A stretch of DNA of 64,000 nt from Salipiger thiooxidans (GTDB lineage Bacteria > Pseudomonadota > Alphaproteobacteria > Rhodobacterales > Rhodobacteraceae): assembly GCF_900102075.1 (NCBI RefSeq), contig NZ_FNAV01000003.1, positions 282,800 through 346,799 of the forward strand, in the 5' to 3' direction. A program made the position numbers and the translations under genes. The notes beneath the pieces were generated by a model that ran no database searches, was not told the origin of the DNA, and saw nothing but the letters and a program-made list of their open reading frames with translations. Shown piece after piece: positions 1 to 7,998 of the stretch (the stretch's first letter is position 1; the number at the start of each line of letters is the position of its first letter).

Positions 1-72
1 TCTGGGTCTGGGTCTGGGTCTGGGTCTGGGTCTGGGTCTGGGTCTGGGTCTGGGTCTGGGTCTGGGTCTGGG
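1..72. repeat. Perfect hexanucleotide repeat (TCTGGG)12
   Basis: Twelve uninterrupted copies of TCTGGG fill the first 72 bases and may continue upstream of the window. The G-rich strand has regularly spaced GGG runs with 3-nt loops, which fits a G-quadruplex. Read in frame 1 it encodes alternating Ser-Gly and meets TGA at 73-75, so it could be the (SG)n tail of a protein truncated by the window edge. It could equally be a non-coding, length-variable repeat. From 73 to 185 I see no gene. Confidence 0.95.
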
Positions 73-185
73 TGACCCTGCGGAGATGCGTCTTACGCAG
101 ACCCGCCCGGATCGACCTGACCACGTTTGCGATTACAAGCCCGTCCACCGGGCGCCATCGCCCCTTGCGACCGTCCTGCCAATGA

Positions 186-389
186 TCAGTTCGGCGCGGT
201 TGCGGCCAGAGCCTTGGAACTGGCGCCCCGGCGCAGGGCAGCTGCAACGAAGGGGAGCAGCCCCAGACCGAGCGCGAGGGCGAAGTAGAGGGTGACGGCG
301 GACCCGGCCGACCATCCGAATATGCCCCAGGCGGTGAAACCACCGAAGAAGCCAAGAAAGCTGCCCATCAGAAGCGCGATAACTGCCAT
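186..389 (-). CDS. Small two-helix membrane protein, unknown function
   Basis: This 67-residue protein has two hydrophobic stretches, roughly residues 1-25 and 30-52, separated by a short polar turn. It ends in a short basic, alanine-rich tail. It has no signal peptide cleavage site and no motif I recognise. I chose the ATG at 389 because a GGAGAG lies about 4 nt before it; in-frame ATGs at 401 and 425 are possible but have poorer spacing. It stands alone, on the same strand as the L,D-transpeptidase gene 184 bp upstream. A real gene is likely from its composition, but the function is unknown. Confidence 0.6.
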   Translation of the reverse strand: MAVIALLMGSFLGFFGGFTAWGIFGWSAGSAVTLYFALALGLGLLPFVAAALRRGASSKALAATAPN

Positions 390-573
390 GCGACTCTCCA
401 TCTCCACCCCCCGGTTTAGGTCCAAAGTCCTTACAAGTCGTTAATCGCCACGGATTCGGGCGCGAATGTGGCATGGAACGGGCGCGAGCCGGCTTGTCAG
501 TGGGGCAAATGGATAGGGCCGCACCGATGTGGCGCGGCCCCGGACTGGCCTGATCAGGCGATCTGTTTTCCGC

Positions 574-1134
574 TCAGAGAACGGTGACCGGCGTGCCGAC
601 GGGCACGCGGTTGTAGAGGTCGATGACATGCTCGTTCAGCATCCGGATGCAGCCGTTCGACACCGAGCGCCCGATCGATTGCGGCTCGGTGGTGCCGTGG
701 ATGCGATAGAACGTGTCGCGCCCGTTCTGGAACAGGTAGAGCGCGCGGGCCCCGAGCGGATTCGTGGGGCCGCCGGGCTGCACGTAGTCGTTGTTGCGGA
801 AGCGTCCATAGGAGGACGGGTCCCGCTCGATCATTTCCTGCGTCGGACGCCAGGTCGGCCATTCCTTCTTGACCTGGATGACCGCGTCCCCGGTGAACTC
901 CAGCCCGGCGCGGCCGACGCCGACGCCGTAGCGGATGGCCTGGCCCGGTGCGGTCACGAAATAAAGGAAATGCGCACGGGGCAGGATCAGGATCTGGCCG
1001 GGCAGGAGGTCGGCCTTGATGCGGACCTGCTGCGGGCGAAACTTCTCTTCGACTTCGAATGCGTGGGCCGGAAGGCCTGCGGCAATCGCGGTCCCGGCAG
1101 TGGCGGTGGCAATGAAATTGCGACGGGTGATCAT
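574..1134 (-). CDS. L,D-transpeptidase (YkuD family), exported
   Basis: Periplasmic L,D-transpeptidases cross-link peptidoglycan or attach proteins to it through a catalytic cysteine. This 186-residue protein opens with a Tat-like signal (TRRNFIAT then a hydrophobic stretch ending AHA near residue 25). The YkuD signature is complete: HGTTEPQSIGRS with His146 followed by SNGCIRM with Cys162. The domain fills the rest of the protein and there is no peptidoglycan-binding domain, so it is a minimal form. I prefer the ATG at 1134 over the TTG at 1140. It is divergent from trxC across a 144-bp gap. Family assignment is firm; whether it makes 3-3 cross-links or anchors a protein cannot be read from the sequence. 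Confidence 0.9.
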   Translation of the reverse strand: MITRRNFIATATAGTAIAAGLPAHAFEVEEKFRPQQVRIKADLLPGQILILPRAHFLYFVTAPGQAIRYGVGVGRAGLEFTGDAVIQVKKEWPTWRPTQEMIERDPSSYGRFRNNDYVQPGGPTNPLGARALYLFQNGRDTFYRIHGTTEPQSIGRSVSNGCIRMLNEHVIDLYNRVPVGTPVTVL

Positions 1135-1243
1135 GGACAAAGCTCGAATTCCCTCGGGTCAGCGGTTCTCATTCTCTCCAGCCCTAACGCGAAATCAATG
1201 CGGAGTTTCCTCCGGGGATTGTCACGATGGCGTGGGGGACACA

Positions 1244-1256
1244 TATATTTTAAAAT
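1244..1256 (+). promoter_or_regulatory. Candidate AT-rich -10 region of trxC
   Basis: TATATT (1244-1249) and TAAAAT (1251-1256) stand out from the GC-rich surroundings just upstream of trxC. A TTGTCA at 1219-1224 could be a -35, but its 19-bp spacing to the first hexamer is long. An AAGGGG at 1267-1272 serves as ribosome binding site for the ATG at 1279. Confidence 0.35.
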
Positions 1257-1278
1257 GAATGTGAAAAAGGGGCCAATC

Positions 1279-1710
1279 ATGGTCAAATTGATCTGTTTCG
1301 ACTGCGGGCAGACCAACCGCGTGCCCGAGGACCGGCTCGACGCGGGTCCGAAATGCGGAACCTGCGGCGCCGCGCTGGTCGAAGGCAAGGCGCGCGAGTT
1401 GGATGCGTCGACGCTGGCGAAGGCGATTCGCACCGACGAGATGCCGCTCGTGGTGGACTTCTGGGCGCCCTGGTGCGGGCCCTGCCGAATGATGGGGCCC
1501 GAGTTCTCGAAGGCGGCCGGTGCGATGAAGGGGCGGGCGCGGCTGGTCAAGGTCAACACCGAGATGCACCCGCAGGCCGCCGCGTCGTTCGGCATCCGCG
1601 GCATCCCCACGATGATCGCCTTTTCCGGCGGGCGCGAGGCAGGCCGGCAGTCGGGCGCCCTGCCCGCGGCGCAGATCGAGGCCTTCGCCTCGGGTGCCGG
1701 TCGTCGCTGA
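1279..1710 (+). CDS. trxC: Thioredoxin 2 (zinc-binding thioredoxin)
   Basis: Cytosolic protein-disulfide reductase recycled by thioredoxin reductase. The 143-residue protein begins with a zinc-binding segment, Cys6/Cys9 and Cys26/Cys29, as in TrxC. The thioredoxin fold follows, with the active site WCGPC (Cys66 and Cys69) and the conserved cis-proline in GIPT. The ATG at 1279 was chosen because AAGGGG lies 6 nt upstream and the product starts like other TrxC proteins; a longer reading frame upstream covers the antisense of the L,D-transpeptidase gene. It is monocistronic and convergent with the flagellar motE-like gene. Confidence 0.93.
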   Translation: MVKLICFDCGQTNRVPEDRLDAGPKCGTCGAALVEGKARELDASTLAKAIRTDEMPLVVDFWAPWCGPCRMMGPEFSKAAGAMKGRARLVKVNTEMHPQAAASFGIRGIPTMIAFSGGREAGRQSGALPAAQIEAFASGAGRR

Positions 1711-1725
1711 GCCCGCATCGCCAGG

Positions 1726-2361
1726 TCACTGGCGGGGCGCGCCCGCGTTGCGCCCCGCCAGCATGACGCTGATCGTGTAGGCCTTTTGCGGTGTCAGCCC
1801 GGCCATGATCGCGGCGGCGGCATCGGGCCTCATTCGGGCGAGAAAACCTGCGGCGAACTCAGGATCCATCTCTTCGAAGAGGATGGCGGCCTGCTTGGGC
1901 TTCATGGTCGCATAGACCTGCGTGAGCCGCTCGACGTCGTCCTCGGCGGCGCTCTGTGCGGTGGCGAGGGTGGCGCGGAGCTTCTGTTCGGCCTCCTCCA
2001 TGGCGACGAGCTTGCGCTCGATCTCGGCCTCGGCGACCGAGAGCGCCTGCATCCGGGCCTGAATCGCCTCCTCCCGGGTGGCGACGCGTTCCTCGCGCTG
2101 GCGCAGCGCCTCCAGGATGGGCGCGATATCCTCCTCGGCGGCGCAGGAGAGCGGATCCTGCGCGTCATGCTTCGCGGCGGGCTGGCCCGCCTGATCGCCG
2201 CCGGGTTCCAGCGCAAACGCCGCGCCGGCCTGCACCGCGAGGCGCGCCACGGCCGAAGCGATGAGCAATCCCCCGATCACCGCGAGCACCCCCTTGTTGC
2301 GACGGCGCGGACGCCGGGCGGGTTTGCCCTTGGCGGGCGTCTTGCGCAGCCACGAGATCAC
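1726..2361 (-). CDS. MotE-like flagellar protein (MgtE N-terminal fold)
   Basis: This 211-residue protein has a basic N-terminus and one membrane anchor (about residues 25-45). A long charged coiled coil (about 80-135) follows. The C-terminal domain resembles the MgtE intracellular N-terminal repeat (KPKQAAILFEEMDPEFAAGF, then LARMRPDAAAAIMAGL). This layout matches alphaproteobacterial MotE, a periplasmic chaperone of the stator-associated protein MotC. Translation starts with GTG at 2361, overlapping the stop of the upstream 121-aa gene (GTGA), so the two are coupled. It is last in the leftward unit fliL - unknown - motE. Role inferred from fold and context. Confidence 0.75.
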   Translation of the reverse strand: MISWLRKTPAKGKPARRPRRRNKGVLAVIGGLLIASAVARLAVQAGAAFALEPGGDQAGQPAAKHDAQDPLSCAAEEDIAPILEALRQREERVATREEAIQARMQALSVAEAEIERKLVAMEEAEQKLRATLATAQSAAEDDVERLTQVYATMKPKQAAILFEEMDPEFAAGFLARMRPDAAAAIMAGLTPQKAYTISVMLAGRNAGAPRQ

Positions 2362-2723
2362 CGCGAGGCTCCGCGCGCGGGATGGCGGAAGAACACCGGT
2401 TCCGGCTCGTTGCCGGGCCTGGATGCGGGCTCGGCACCGGCGGGCATGTCGTGCATCGAGGCGAGCATCAGCTCGAGCCGCTTCGCCACGTCCTCGGCCC
2501 GGGTGGTGAGCGTCTCGAGCGAGGCGGAGGAGTCCTTGGCCGCGGTCTGCGCCGCCCCCAGCGTGCGCGTCAGGTCGTCGACCTGCACCGAGAGCACCGC
2601 GACCGCGCCGCCGACCCCGTTTTCGAGATCGGTGAAGCGCGACAGGCGCCGGGACAGCACGAAGCAGTAGAAGCCGGCGCCCAGGGCACCTGCCGCGAGC
2701 AGGATGTCAGCGATCAGTTCCAT
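2358..2723 (-). CDS. Flagellar-cluster membrane protein, unknown (possibly DUF6468-like)
   Basis: This 121-residue protein has one N-terminal transmembrane helix (about residues 4-26) followed by a basic motif SRRLSRF and a coiled-coil-like region rich in polar residues and leucines to about residue 90. The tail is Pro/Arg rich. The layout resembles the small DUF6468 protein that accompanies fliL and motE in alphaproteobacterial flagellar clusters, but I am working from memory and the similarity is loose. It lies 10 bp downstream of fliL and overlaps the motE-like gene by 4 nt. A flagellar role is inferred from context only. Confidence 0.6.
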   Translation of the reverse strand: MELIADILLAAGALGAGFYCFVLSRRLSRFTDLENGVGGAVAVLSVQVDDLTRTLGAAQTAAKDSSASLETLTTRAEDVAKRLELMLASMHDMPAGAEPASRPGNEPEPVFFRHPARGASR

Positions 2724-2733
2724 CTGGGACCCC

Positions 2734-3291
2734 TCAATTCAGCACGAATTCCATGATCAGCAGGTCGCGCACGCGATCCTCGCCGGCCACGAGCTGGACC
2801 CGGCGCAGCATCTGCGAGCGAATCCGGATGAGCGCGCCGGGTGCCTCGATGTCCGAGGGGTGCAGCGCGCGCAGGTAGTTGTTCAGAACGTCGACCACCC
2901 GCGGCTTCAGCGATTCGACCTCGGCCATGTGGGACGGGGGCACCTCGAGACTGGCGAGGAAGCGCAGGTGATGCATGTCCGAGCTCGGCCCCATCGAGAT
3001 GATCATCTGCGGCATCTCGATGAAGGCGACGTTGGCGTCGGGCAGGGGCGCGCCATGATCGTCGGCGGCATGCGGGTCGTGGGCGCCGGCCGCGGCGGTA
3101 TCACCATGACCATCGGCGGGCGCGGTGTGGTCGCCCCCGCCACCGAATGGCAGCAGCCCCGAGAACGCGGCATAGAACCCGCCGCCGCCGCCCACGAGCG
3201 CCAGAACGACGCCGATGATCAGCGGCAGTTTCGAAGATTTCTTCTTCGGTTCTTCATCCTCGCCGGGGACATCCGCAGCGGCATCCGTCAT
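2734..3291 (-). CDS. fliL: Flagellar basal-body protein FliL
   Basis: FliL is an inner-membrane protein that surrounds the stator and supports torque generation. The 185-residue product has an acidic then lysine-rich cytoplasmic N-terminus, one transmembrane helix (about residues 22-45), a low-complexity His/Asp/Ala linker (about 50-85) and the periplasmic FliL domain, which ends in the usual hydrophobic LLIMEFVLN. It heads the leftward unit fliL - membrane protein - motE-like gene and is divergent from fliF across about 117 bp holding a CtrA-like site. Confidence 0.9.
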   Translation of the reverse strand: MTDAAADVPGEDEEPKKKSSKLPLIIGVVLALVGGGGGFYAAFSGLLPFGGGGDHTAPADGHGDTAAAGAHDPHAADDHGAPLPDANVAFIEMPQMIISMGPSSDMHHLRFLASLEVPPSHMAEVESLKPRVVDVLNNYLRALHPSDIEAPGALIRIRSQMLRRVQLVAGEDRVRDLLIMEFVLN

Positions 3292-3337
3292 GGGCCGACC
3301 TCTTCTTCAACCTCGCCCCGTTATAGCCCTGCAGGGA

Positions 3338-3353
3338 CTAACCGATTGTTAAG
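3338..3353. promoter_or_regulatory. CtrA-like site between fliL and fliF
   Basis: The sequence CTAA-CCGATTG-TTAAG sits in the divergent fliL/fliF intergenic region. The CtrA consensus is TTAA-N7-TTAA(C); this site has the N7 spacing and one mismatch in one half. CtrA controls flagellar genes in many Rhodobacteraceae, so it could serve either or both units. No strong sigma-70 elements are visible here. Confidence 0.5.
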
Positions 3354-3408
3354 CCTGATAGTCCAATGATGCGGGTACCGAGCAGAACGGTCGGAACGGA
3401 GGTTGGTC

Positions 3409-5034
3409 TTGCAACAACTCGCGCAAATCTGGGAGGGGCTCGGCGCCCGGCGGCGGATCATCGTCCTCGCCGCGACGGTGGGCGTGATTCTCGCGGTCCT
3501 GACGATGGCACGGATGGCGGGGACGCCGTCCATGGCGCTGCTCTACGCCGGGCTCGAGAACGGCGCCGCGGGTGAGGTCGTCGAGGCGCTTGAACAGCGC
3601 GGCGTCGTCTACGAGGTGCGCGGCGGTGCCATTTTCGTGCCCGAAATGGAACGCGACGCCCTGCGCATGACCCTCGCGAGCGAGGGGCTGCCCGCCAATT
3701 CCAACAAGGGATACGAGCTGCTCGACGGGCTGTCCGGGTTCGGCACCACCTCGCAGATGTTCGACGCCGCCTACTGGCGCGCGAAGGAGGGCGAGCTGGC
3801 GCGCACCATCGTCGCCAGCCCCTACATCGCCAGCGCGCGGGTGCACATCGCCAACAGCTCGGCCAATCCCTTCCAGCGTGACGTGCAGCCCTCGGCCTCG
3901 ATCTCGGTCACCAGCACCGGCGAAGTGCTGTCGCCCGCCCAGGCGCGGGCGCTGAAATATCTCGTGGCCTCGGCGGTGCCCGGGCTCGTGCCCGAGCAGG
4001 TGGCGGTGATCGATGGCAAGGGCGGGCTGATCGGCGCCGAGGACGAGGTCGGCAGCGGCCCCACCGCCGAGGACAAGGCCGACCTGCTGCGCGACCGGGT
4101 GCAGCGGCTGGTCGATGCGCGCGTGGGGCTCGGCAACGCGGTGGTCGAGGTCAGCGTCGACACGGTCACCGAGAGCGAGACGATTCGTCAGCGCCAGTTC
4201 GACCCCGAGAACCGGGTGGTGATCTCGACCGACACCGAGGAGCAGTCGAGCACCTCGCAGGACACCGGAAGCGGCAACGTGACCGTGGCCTCGAACCTGC
4301 CGGACGGGCAGGCGGGCGGCGGCGACAGCTCCTCGAGCCAGAGCAATGAGACCCGCGAGCGGGTGAACTACGAGGTCTCCGAGACCATGCGCGAGGTGAC
4401 CCGCGTACCCGGCGCCATCAAGCGGCTGACCGTCGCGGTGCTGGTCAACGGCACCTACGACACCGCCGCCGACGGTACCCAGCTTTTCGTGCCGCTGCCC
4501 GACAACGAGCTGACGGCGCTGCGCGATCTCGTGGCCTCGGCGGTCGGCTTCGAAGAGCAGCGCGGCGACGAGATCACCATCCGCTCGCTGCCCTTCGAGC
4601 GCCCCGAGGGTCTGGGCACCGGCCCGATCGAGCCCGACTGGTTCGCCCTGCAGCTCGATCCGATGATGCTGATCCAGATGGCGGTCCTGGCGCTGGTGGC
4701 GCTGATCCTCGGCCTCTTCGTGGTGCGCCCGATCCTGACCGGTTCCGCCCGCGCGGCGCTGCCGGGGGCGGAAGGCGGCGCGCTGGCGCTGCCCTCGGGC
4801 GGCACCGTGCTCGACGGTGAAATCGACGACGGCGACGAGGGCTTCGCGCCACTGGCGGACCTGGGCAGCGGCGAGGGGTTCGGAGGCGGGTTCGGCGGCA
4901 TGGGCATGGTCGATTTCGACTCGCCCGTGGCTGAGGACCCGGTGGACCGGCTGCGCGGCCTCATCGAGCAGCGTAAATCCGAGACGGTCGAGATCCTGCG
5001 CAGCTGGCTTGACGAGAAGGAAGAGGCGCAATGA
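3409..5034 (+). CDS. fliF: Flagellar M-ring protein FliF
   Basis: FliF forms the MS ring in the inner membrane on which the motor and export apparatus are built. The 541-residue protein has two membrane helices (about residues 17-35 and 421-444) flanking a large periplasmic region with ring-building motifs (YAGLENG near the start, the RARVHIA-type segment near 145). The cytoplasmic tail ends in VDRLRGLIEQRKSETVEILR (near 510-530), the part that binds FliG. I place the start at TTG 3409, since GGAGG at 3398-3402 lies 6 nt before it; a TTG at 3403 is too close. It heads the rightward unit fliF-fliH-fliN-fliP with ATGA overlap into fliH. Confidence 0.95.
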   Translation: MQQLAQIWEGLGARRRIIVLAATVGVILAVLTMARMAGTPSMALLYAGLENGAAGEVVEALEQRGVVYEVRGGAIFVPEMERDALRMTLASEGLPANSNKGYELLDGLSGFGTTSQMFDAAYWRAKEGELARTIVASPYIASARVHIANSSANPFQRDVQPSASISVTSTGEVLSPAQARALKYLVASAVPGLVPEQVAVIDGKGGLIGAEDEVGSGPTAEDKADLLRDRVQRLVDARVGLGNAVVEVSVDTVTESETIRQRQFDPENRVVISTDTEEQSSTSQDTGSGNVTVASNLPDGQAGGGDSSSSQSNETRERVNYEVSETMREVTRVPGAIKRLTVAVLVNGTYDTAADGTQLFVPLPDNELTALRDLVASAVGFEEQRGDEITIRSLPFERPEGLGTGPIEPDWFALQLDPMMLIQMAVLALVALILGLFVVRPILTGSARAALPGAEGGALALPSGGTVLDGEIDDGDEGFAPLADLGSGEGFGGGFGGMGMVDFDSPVAEDPVDRLRGLIEQRKSETVEILRSWLDEKEEAQ

Positions 5035-5636
5035 CCCGGCTCGCGGAGGTGCTCGAGGATTTCGGCAGCGCGGTGGCCACGCCCGCGGCGCCCGCTGCGC
5101 TGCATGACGACGGCGCGATCGAGGCGGCGCGGCTCGAGGGGTTCGACACCGGCTACCGCGCGGGCTGGGATGACGCGATCAAGGCGCAGAACGACGACCA
5201 CGCCCGCATCGCCAGCGATTTCGCCCAGAACCTGCAGGACCTCTCCTTCACCTATCACGAGGCCTACAGCCAGGTGCTGAACGGCATTTCGCCGCTGCTC
5301 GAGGACGTGGTGGGCAAGCTGCTGCCCGGCACGCTGCGCGATACGCTCGGCCTGCACATCTCGGACCAGCTGGGCGCCATGGCGCGCGAGATCGGTGCGC
5401 TCGAGGTTCAGATCGCCGTGGCGCCCGGAAACGCCGAGACGGTCACTCCGTTGATCGAGCAGGACTTCGGCTTCCCGCTCACGCTGGTCGAGGATGACAC
5501 GCTGACCGACGGGCAGGCCGATATCCGCTTCGGAGAGACCGAGAAACAGATCGACCTGCGCGGCCTGCTGAGCGACGTCGCGCAGGCGGTGCAGGGGTTC
5601 GTGCACGACAACCGGAGAAAGAACTCCCATGGATGA
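5031..5636 (+). CDS. fliH: FliH-like flagellar export/assembly protein
   Basis: The 201-residue protein sits where FliH belongs, between fliF and fliN. FliH binds the export ATPase FliI and links it to the C-ring through FliN. An N-terminal stretch carries a GxxxG-type motif (EGFDTGYRAGWDDA, about residues 40-53), typical of FliH. A long helical region follows, then a C-terminal domain with the alternating beta/alpha pattern shared with V-ATPase E subunits. The start codon overlaps the fliF stop, and the last 8 nt overlap fliN. Sequence conservation in FliH is low, so the name rests on the motif and position. Confidence 0.75.
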   Translation: MTRLAEVLEDFGSAVATPAAPAALHDDGAIEAARLEGFDTGYRAGWDDAIKAQNDDHARIASDFAQNLQDLSFTYHEAYSQVLNGISPLLEDVVGKLLPGTLRDTLGLHISDQLGAMAREIGALEVQIAVAPGNAETVTPLIEQDFGFPLTLVEDDTLTDGQADIRFGETEKQIDLRGLLSDVAQAVQGFVHDNRRKNSHG

Positions 5637-5916
5637 CCAGACCGAAGCCACGCGCCCCGAGACAGCGACGCCCTTCACCTCGGTTCCCATCGAGATCACC
5701 GTCTCGGTGGGCCGCGCGCGGCCGCTGGTGCGCGACCTGCTGAAGCTCGGCGAGGGGTCGGTGCTGACGCTGGACAAGCGGCTCGAGGACCCGGTGGAGC
5801 TTTACGTCGGCGACCGGCTGATCGGCATCGGCGCGCTCGAGGTGCTCGAGGGCGGCGAGAACGGCCAGCTCGCGGTGCGCCTGACCGAGGTGGTCGATCT
5901 GAAGAACCCGTCCTGA
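5629..5916 (+). CDS. fliN: Flagellar motor switch protein FliN
   Basis: FliN is the lowest part of the C-ring, acting in rotation switching and docking of FliH. The 95-residue protein has a short acidic N-terminus and one complete SpoA domain: the VPIEITVSVGRARPLVRDLL segment (about 19-38), LGEGSVLTLDK, and the VELYVGDRLIGIGALEVLE core near 62-80. It is close to the minimum length for FliN. The start overlaps fliH by 8 nt and fliP begins 3 nt after the stop. No fliM or fliG is in this window. Confidence 0.92.
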   Translation: MDDQTEATRPETATPFTSVPIEITVSVGRARPLVRDLLKLGEGSVLTLDKRLEDPVELYVGDRLIGIGALEVLEGGENGQLAVRLTEVVDLKNPS

Positions 5917-5919
5917 GCG

Positions 5920-6648
5920 ATGCACCGGCTCATCGCGCTTACGGGATTTGCGCTGCTGATGCAGGCCGGCCCCGCCGCGGCACAGGAAATCACCCTGAAC
6001 CTCGGCGAGGGTGGCTCGGTCACCGCCGCGAGCCTGCAGCTCATCGCCCTGATCACCCTGCTGAGCCTCGCGCCCGGCATTGCGATCATGGTGACCTGCT
6101 TCCCCTTCCTCGTCACCGTGCTGTCGATTCTCCGGCAGGCGATCGGGTTGCAGCAGTCGCCGCCCAACATGCTGATCGTGAGCCTCGCGCTCTTCCTCAC
6201 CTATTTCGTCATGGAGCCGGTGTTCACCGAGGCCTGGACCAACGGGGTCGCGCCGCTGCTCGACGAGCAGATCGAGGCCCGCGAGGCCTTCGAGCGCACA
6301 CTCGAGCCGTTCCGCGGGTTCATGGCCACGCGGATCGACCCGGACACCTTCGCCAACATTGCGGACCTGCGTCCCGATGCGCGCGGCACCGAGCTCGATC
6401 CCGGCGCACCGCTGTCATTGCTGGTGCCGAGCTTCATGCTCTCCGAGATCGCCCGCGCCTTCCAGGTCGGCTTCCTGATCTTCCTGCCGTTCCTGATCAT
6501 CGACCTCGTGGTCGCGGCGGTGCTGATGTCGATGGGCATGATGATGGTGCCGCCCGCCATCGTGTCGCTGCCCTTCAAGCTGGCCTTCTTCGTCATCGCC
6601 GACGGCTGGTCGCTGCTCGCCGGGTCACTGGTGCGAAGTTATTTCTGA
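5920..6648 (+). CDS. fliP: Flagellar export-gate protein FliP
   Basis: FliP is a core subunit of the type III export gate in the flagellar base. The 242-residue protein has a cleavable signal peptide (ends about residue 21, AAAQ), then helices with family motifs: SLAPGIAIMVTCFPFLVTVLS near 50-70, LRQAIGLQQSPPN near 72-84, the conserved FMEPV-like YFVMEP segment, and a C-terminal helix pair ending in MSMGMMMVPP. It ends the rightward unit; fliQ, fliR and flhB do not follow, so the rest of the export apparatus is elsewhere. Downstream lies a heptamer repeat. Confidence 0.95.
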   Translation: MHRLIALTGFALLMQAGPAAAQEITLNLGEGGSVTAASLQLIALITLLSLAPGIAIMVTCFPFLVTVLSILRQAIGLQQSPPNMLIVSLALFLTYFVMEPVFTEAWTNGVAPLLDEQIEAREAFERTLEPFRGFMATRIDPDTFANIADLRPDARGTELDPGAPLSLLVPSFMLSEIARAFQVGFLIFLPFLIIDLVVAAVLMSMGMMMVPPAIVSLPFKLAFFVIADGWSLLAGSLVRSYF

Positions 6649-6649
6649 A

Positions 6650-6677
6650 GGAAGACGGAAGACGGAAGACGGAAGAC
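6650..6677. repeat. Four tandem copies of GGAAGAC after fliP
   Basis: GGAAGAC is repeated four times without mismatch directly after the fliP stop codon. About 30 bp further on, 6706-6715 is the palindrome ATGACGTCAT, followed by another GACGTC at 6717-6722. The gap between fliP and the convergent trhO (6649-6846) holds nothing else I recognise and no obvious terminator. Confidence 0.85.
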
Positions 6678-6846
6678 GGGTGCGATGCGCGTGGCGCGTG
6701 GCCCAATGACGTCATGACGTCGAAAGTTGCGGTCCCGCCGAGCCATTGCGCCAAGGCTCATGACATCATGTGCTGAAGGCCAATAGGCGGCACCCAAGGC
6801 ACTCAAGGCGCGCGACGCCATCACGCCCAGACCGGAAGCCCCCCGC

Positions 6847-7773
6847 TCAATACTCCGGATCCTCGGGGACGTCCGCGTGCAGGTGGCGCTCGCCGCGGGC
6901 GCGGGCGAGCGCGATCTGCTTCTGGCGCTCACGGAAGCGGGCCTTGTCCTCGTCCGAGGTCTCGTCGATGCAGAGATGGCAGGACACGCCCTGCTCGAAT
7001 TCGGGGCGCTCGCGGTCCTGCGGCAGGATCGGCCGGCGGCAGGCGTGGCACAGCTGGTGCGGCCCCTCGCGCAGGCCGTGTCCGACCGACACGCGGCCGT
7101 CGAAGACGAAGCATTCGCCCTGCCACGAGCTGTCGTCGGCTGGCACGTCCTCGAGGTACTTCAGGATTCCGCCCTTGAGGTGGAAGACCTCTTCGACGCC
7201 CTGTCCGAGCAGGTAGTTGGTCGATTTCTCGCAGCGGATCCCACCGGTGCAGAACATCGCGATGCGCTTGTTGTGGAAGCGCTCCTTGTTGACCTCCCAC
7301 CACGCGGGAAACTCGCGGAAGCTCGCGGTGTGCGGGTCGATGGCGCCCTCGAAGGTACCGATGGCGATTTCGTAGTCGTTGCGGGTGTCGATGACCGCCA
7401 CGTCCGGCGCACGGATCAGGTCGTTCCAGTCCGCGGGCTCGACGTAATGCCCCACGCGCGCAAGCGGGTCGACGTCGGGCTGGCCCATGGTCACGATCTC
7501 GCGCTTCAGCCGCACCTTCATGCGGGCGAAGGGGCGCTCCTCGGCGGTCGAGAGCTTCCACTCGATGTCGGCGCAGCCGGGCAGGGCGCGGACATGGGCG
7601 AGCACCGCGTCGATGCCCTCACGCGGGCCGGCGACGGTGCCGTTGATGCCCTCGCGCGCCAGCAGCAGCGTGCCGGTGACGGCGTGGTCGCGGCACAGAT
7701 CGAGCAGCGGTTGCCGCAGGGAGTCCGGATCGTCGAACCGGGTGAAATGATAGAGCGCGCAGACGGTGAACAT
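6847..7773 (-). CDS. trhO: Oxygen-dependent tRNA uridine-34 hydroxylase (rhodanese-like)
   Basis: TrhO (YceA) makes 5-hydroxyuridine at the wobble position of certain tRNAs, the precursor of cmo5U or mo5U. The 308-residue product has the TrhO N-terminal domain (LLLAREGINGTVAGP, residues 37-50), then a rhodanese domain with VIDTRNDYE (127-134) and the active loop CTGGIRCEKS with Cys175 and Cys181. A C-terminal segment carries a CHACRRPI and a CHLC pair that may bind metal. The start at 7773 opens directly into the conserved FTVCALYHF; an upstream extension to 7857 is not needed. It is divergent from the symporter gene. Confidence 0.93.
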   Translation of the reverse strand: MFTVCALYHFTRFDDPDSLRQPLLDLCRDHAVTGTLLLAREGINGTVAGPREGIDAVLAHVRALPGCADIEWKLSTAEERPFARMKVRLKREIVTMGQPDVDPLARVGHYVEPADWNDLIRAPDVAVIDTRNDYEIAIGTFEGAIDPHTASFREFPAWWEVNKERFHNKRIAMFCTGGIRCEKSTNYLLGQGVEEVFHLKGGILKYLEDVPADDSSWQGECFVFDGRVSVGHGLREGPHQLCHACRRPILPQDRERPEFEQGVSCHLCIDETSDEDKARFRERQKQIALARARGERHLHADVPEDPEY

Positions 7774-7998
7774 GGCGCGACAGATAGGCCCGCGACACGG
7801 CCCCACGCAAGCGGTCAGGACGCCGCGGTCCCGAAATTTCCGCCGCATGCCGCGCATATTCGTGGCGAAATCTGCGCAAATCTCTGGAGAATAGGGTTTT
7901 TCGCTTTGCTGATCAGGCCCCGGCTCCTAGGGTCGTGCCAATATCCGGCGGATCCCGCGTCAGAGACGGGGCCGGGAACACAAGCGGGGGACAGGCGC

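Noticed and set aside
1-75. (TCTGGG)n as the tail of a coding gene
   Set aside because: An (SG)12 end followed by TGA is possible, but nothing upstream is available to support a gene, so it is listed only as a repeat.
3349-5031. 560-aa minus-strand open frame over fliF (and similar long antisense frames over aspS, carB, copA, rnr, infB)
   Set aside because: These are mirror frames produced by strong third-position GC bias; their composition is His/Arg/Gly/Ala rich, without motifs, and the opposite strand carries clear genes.
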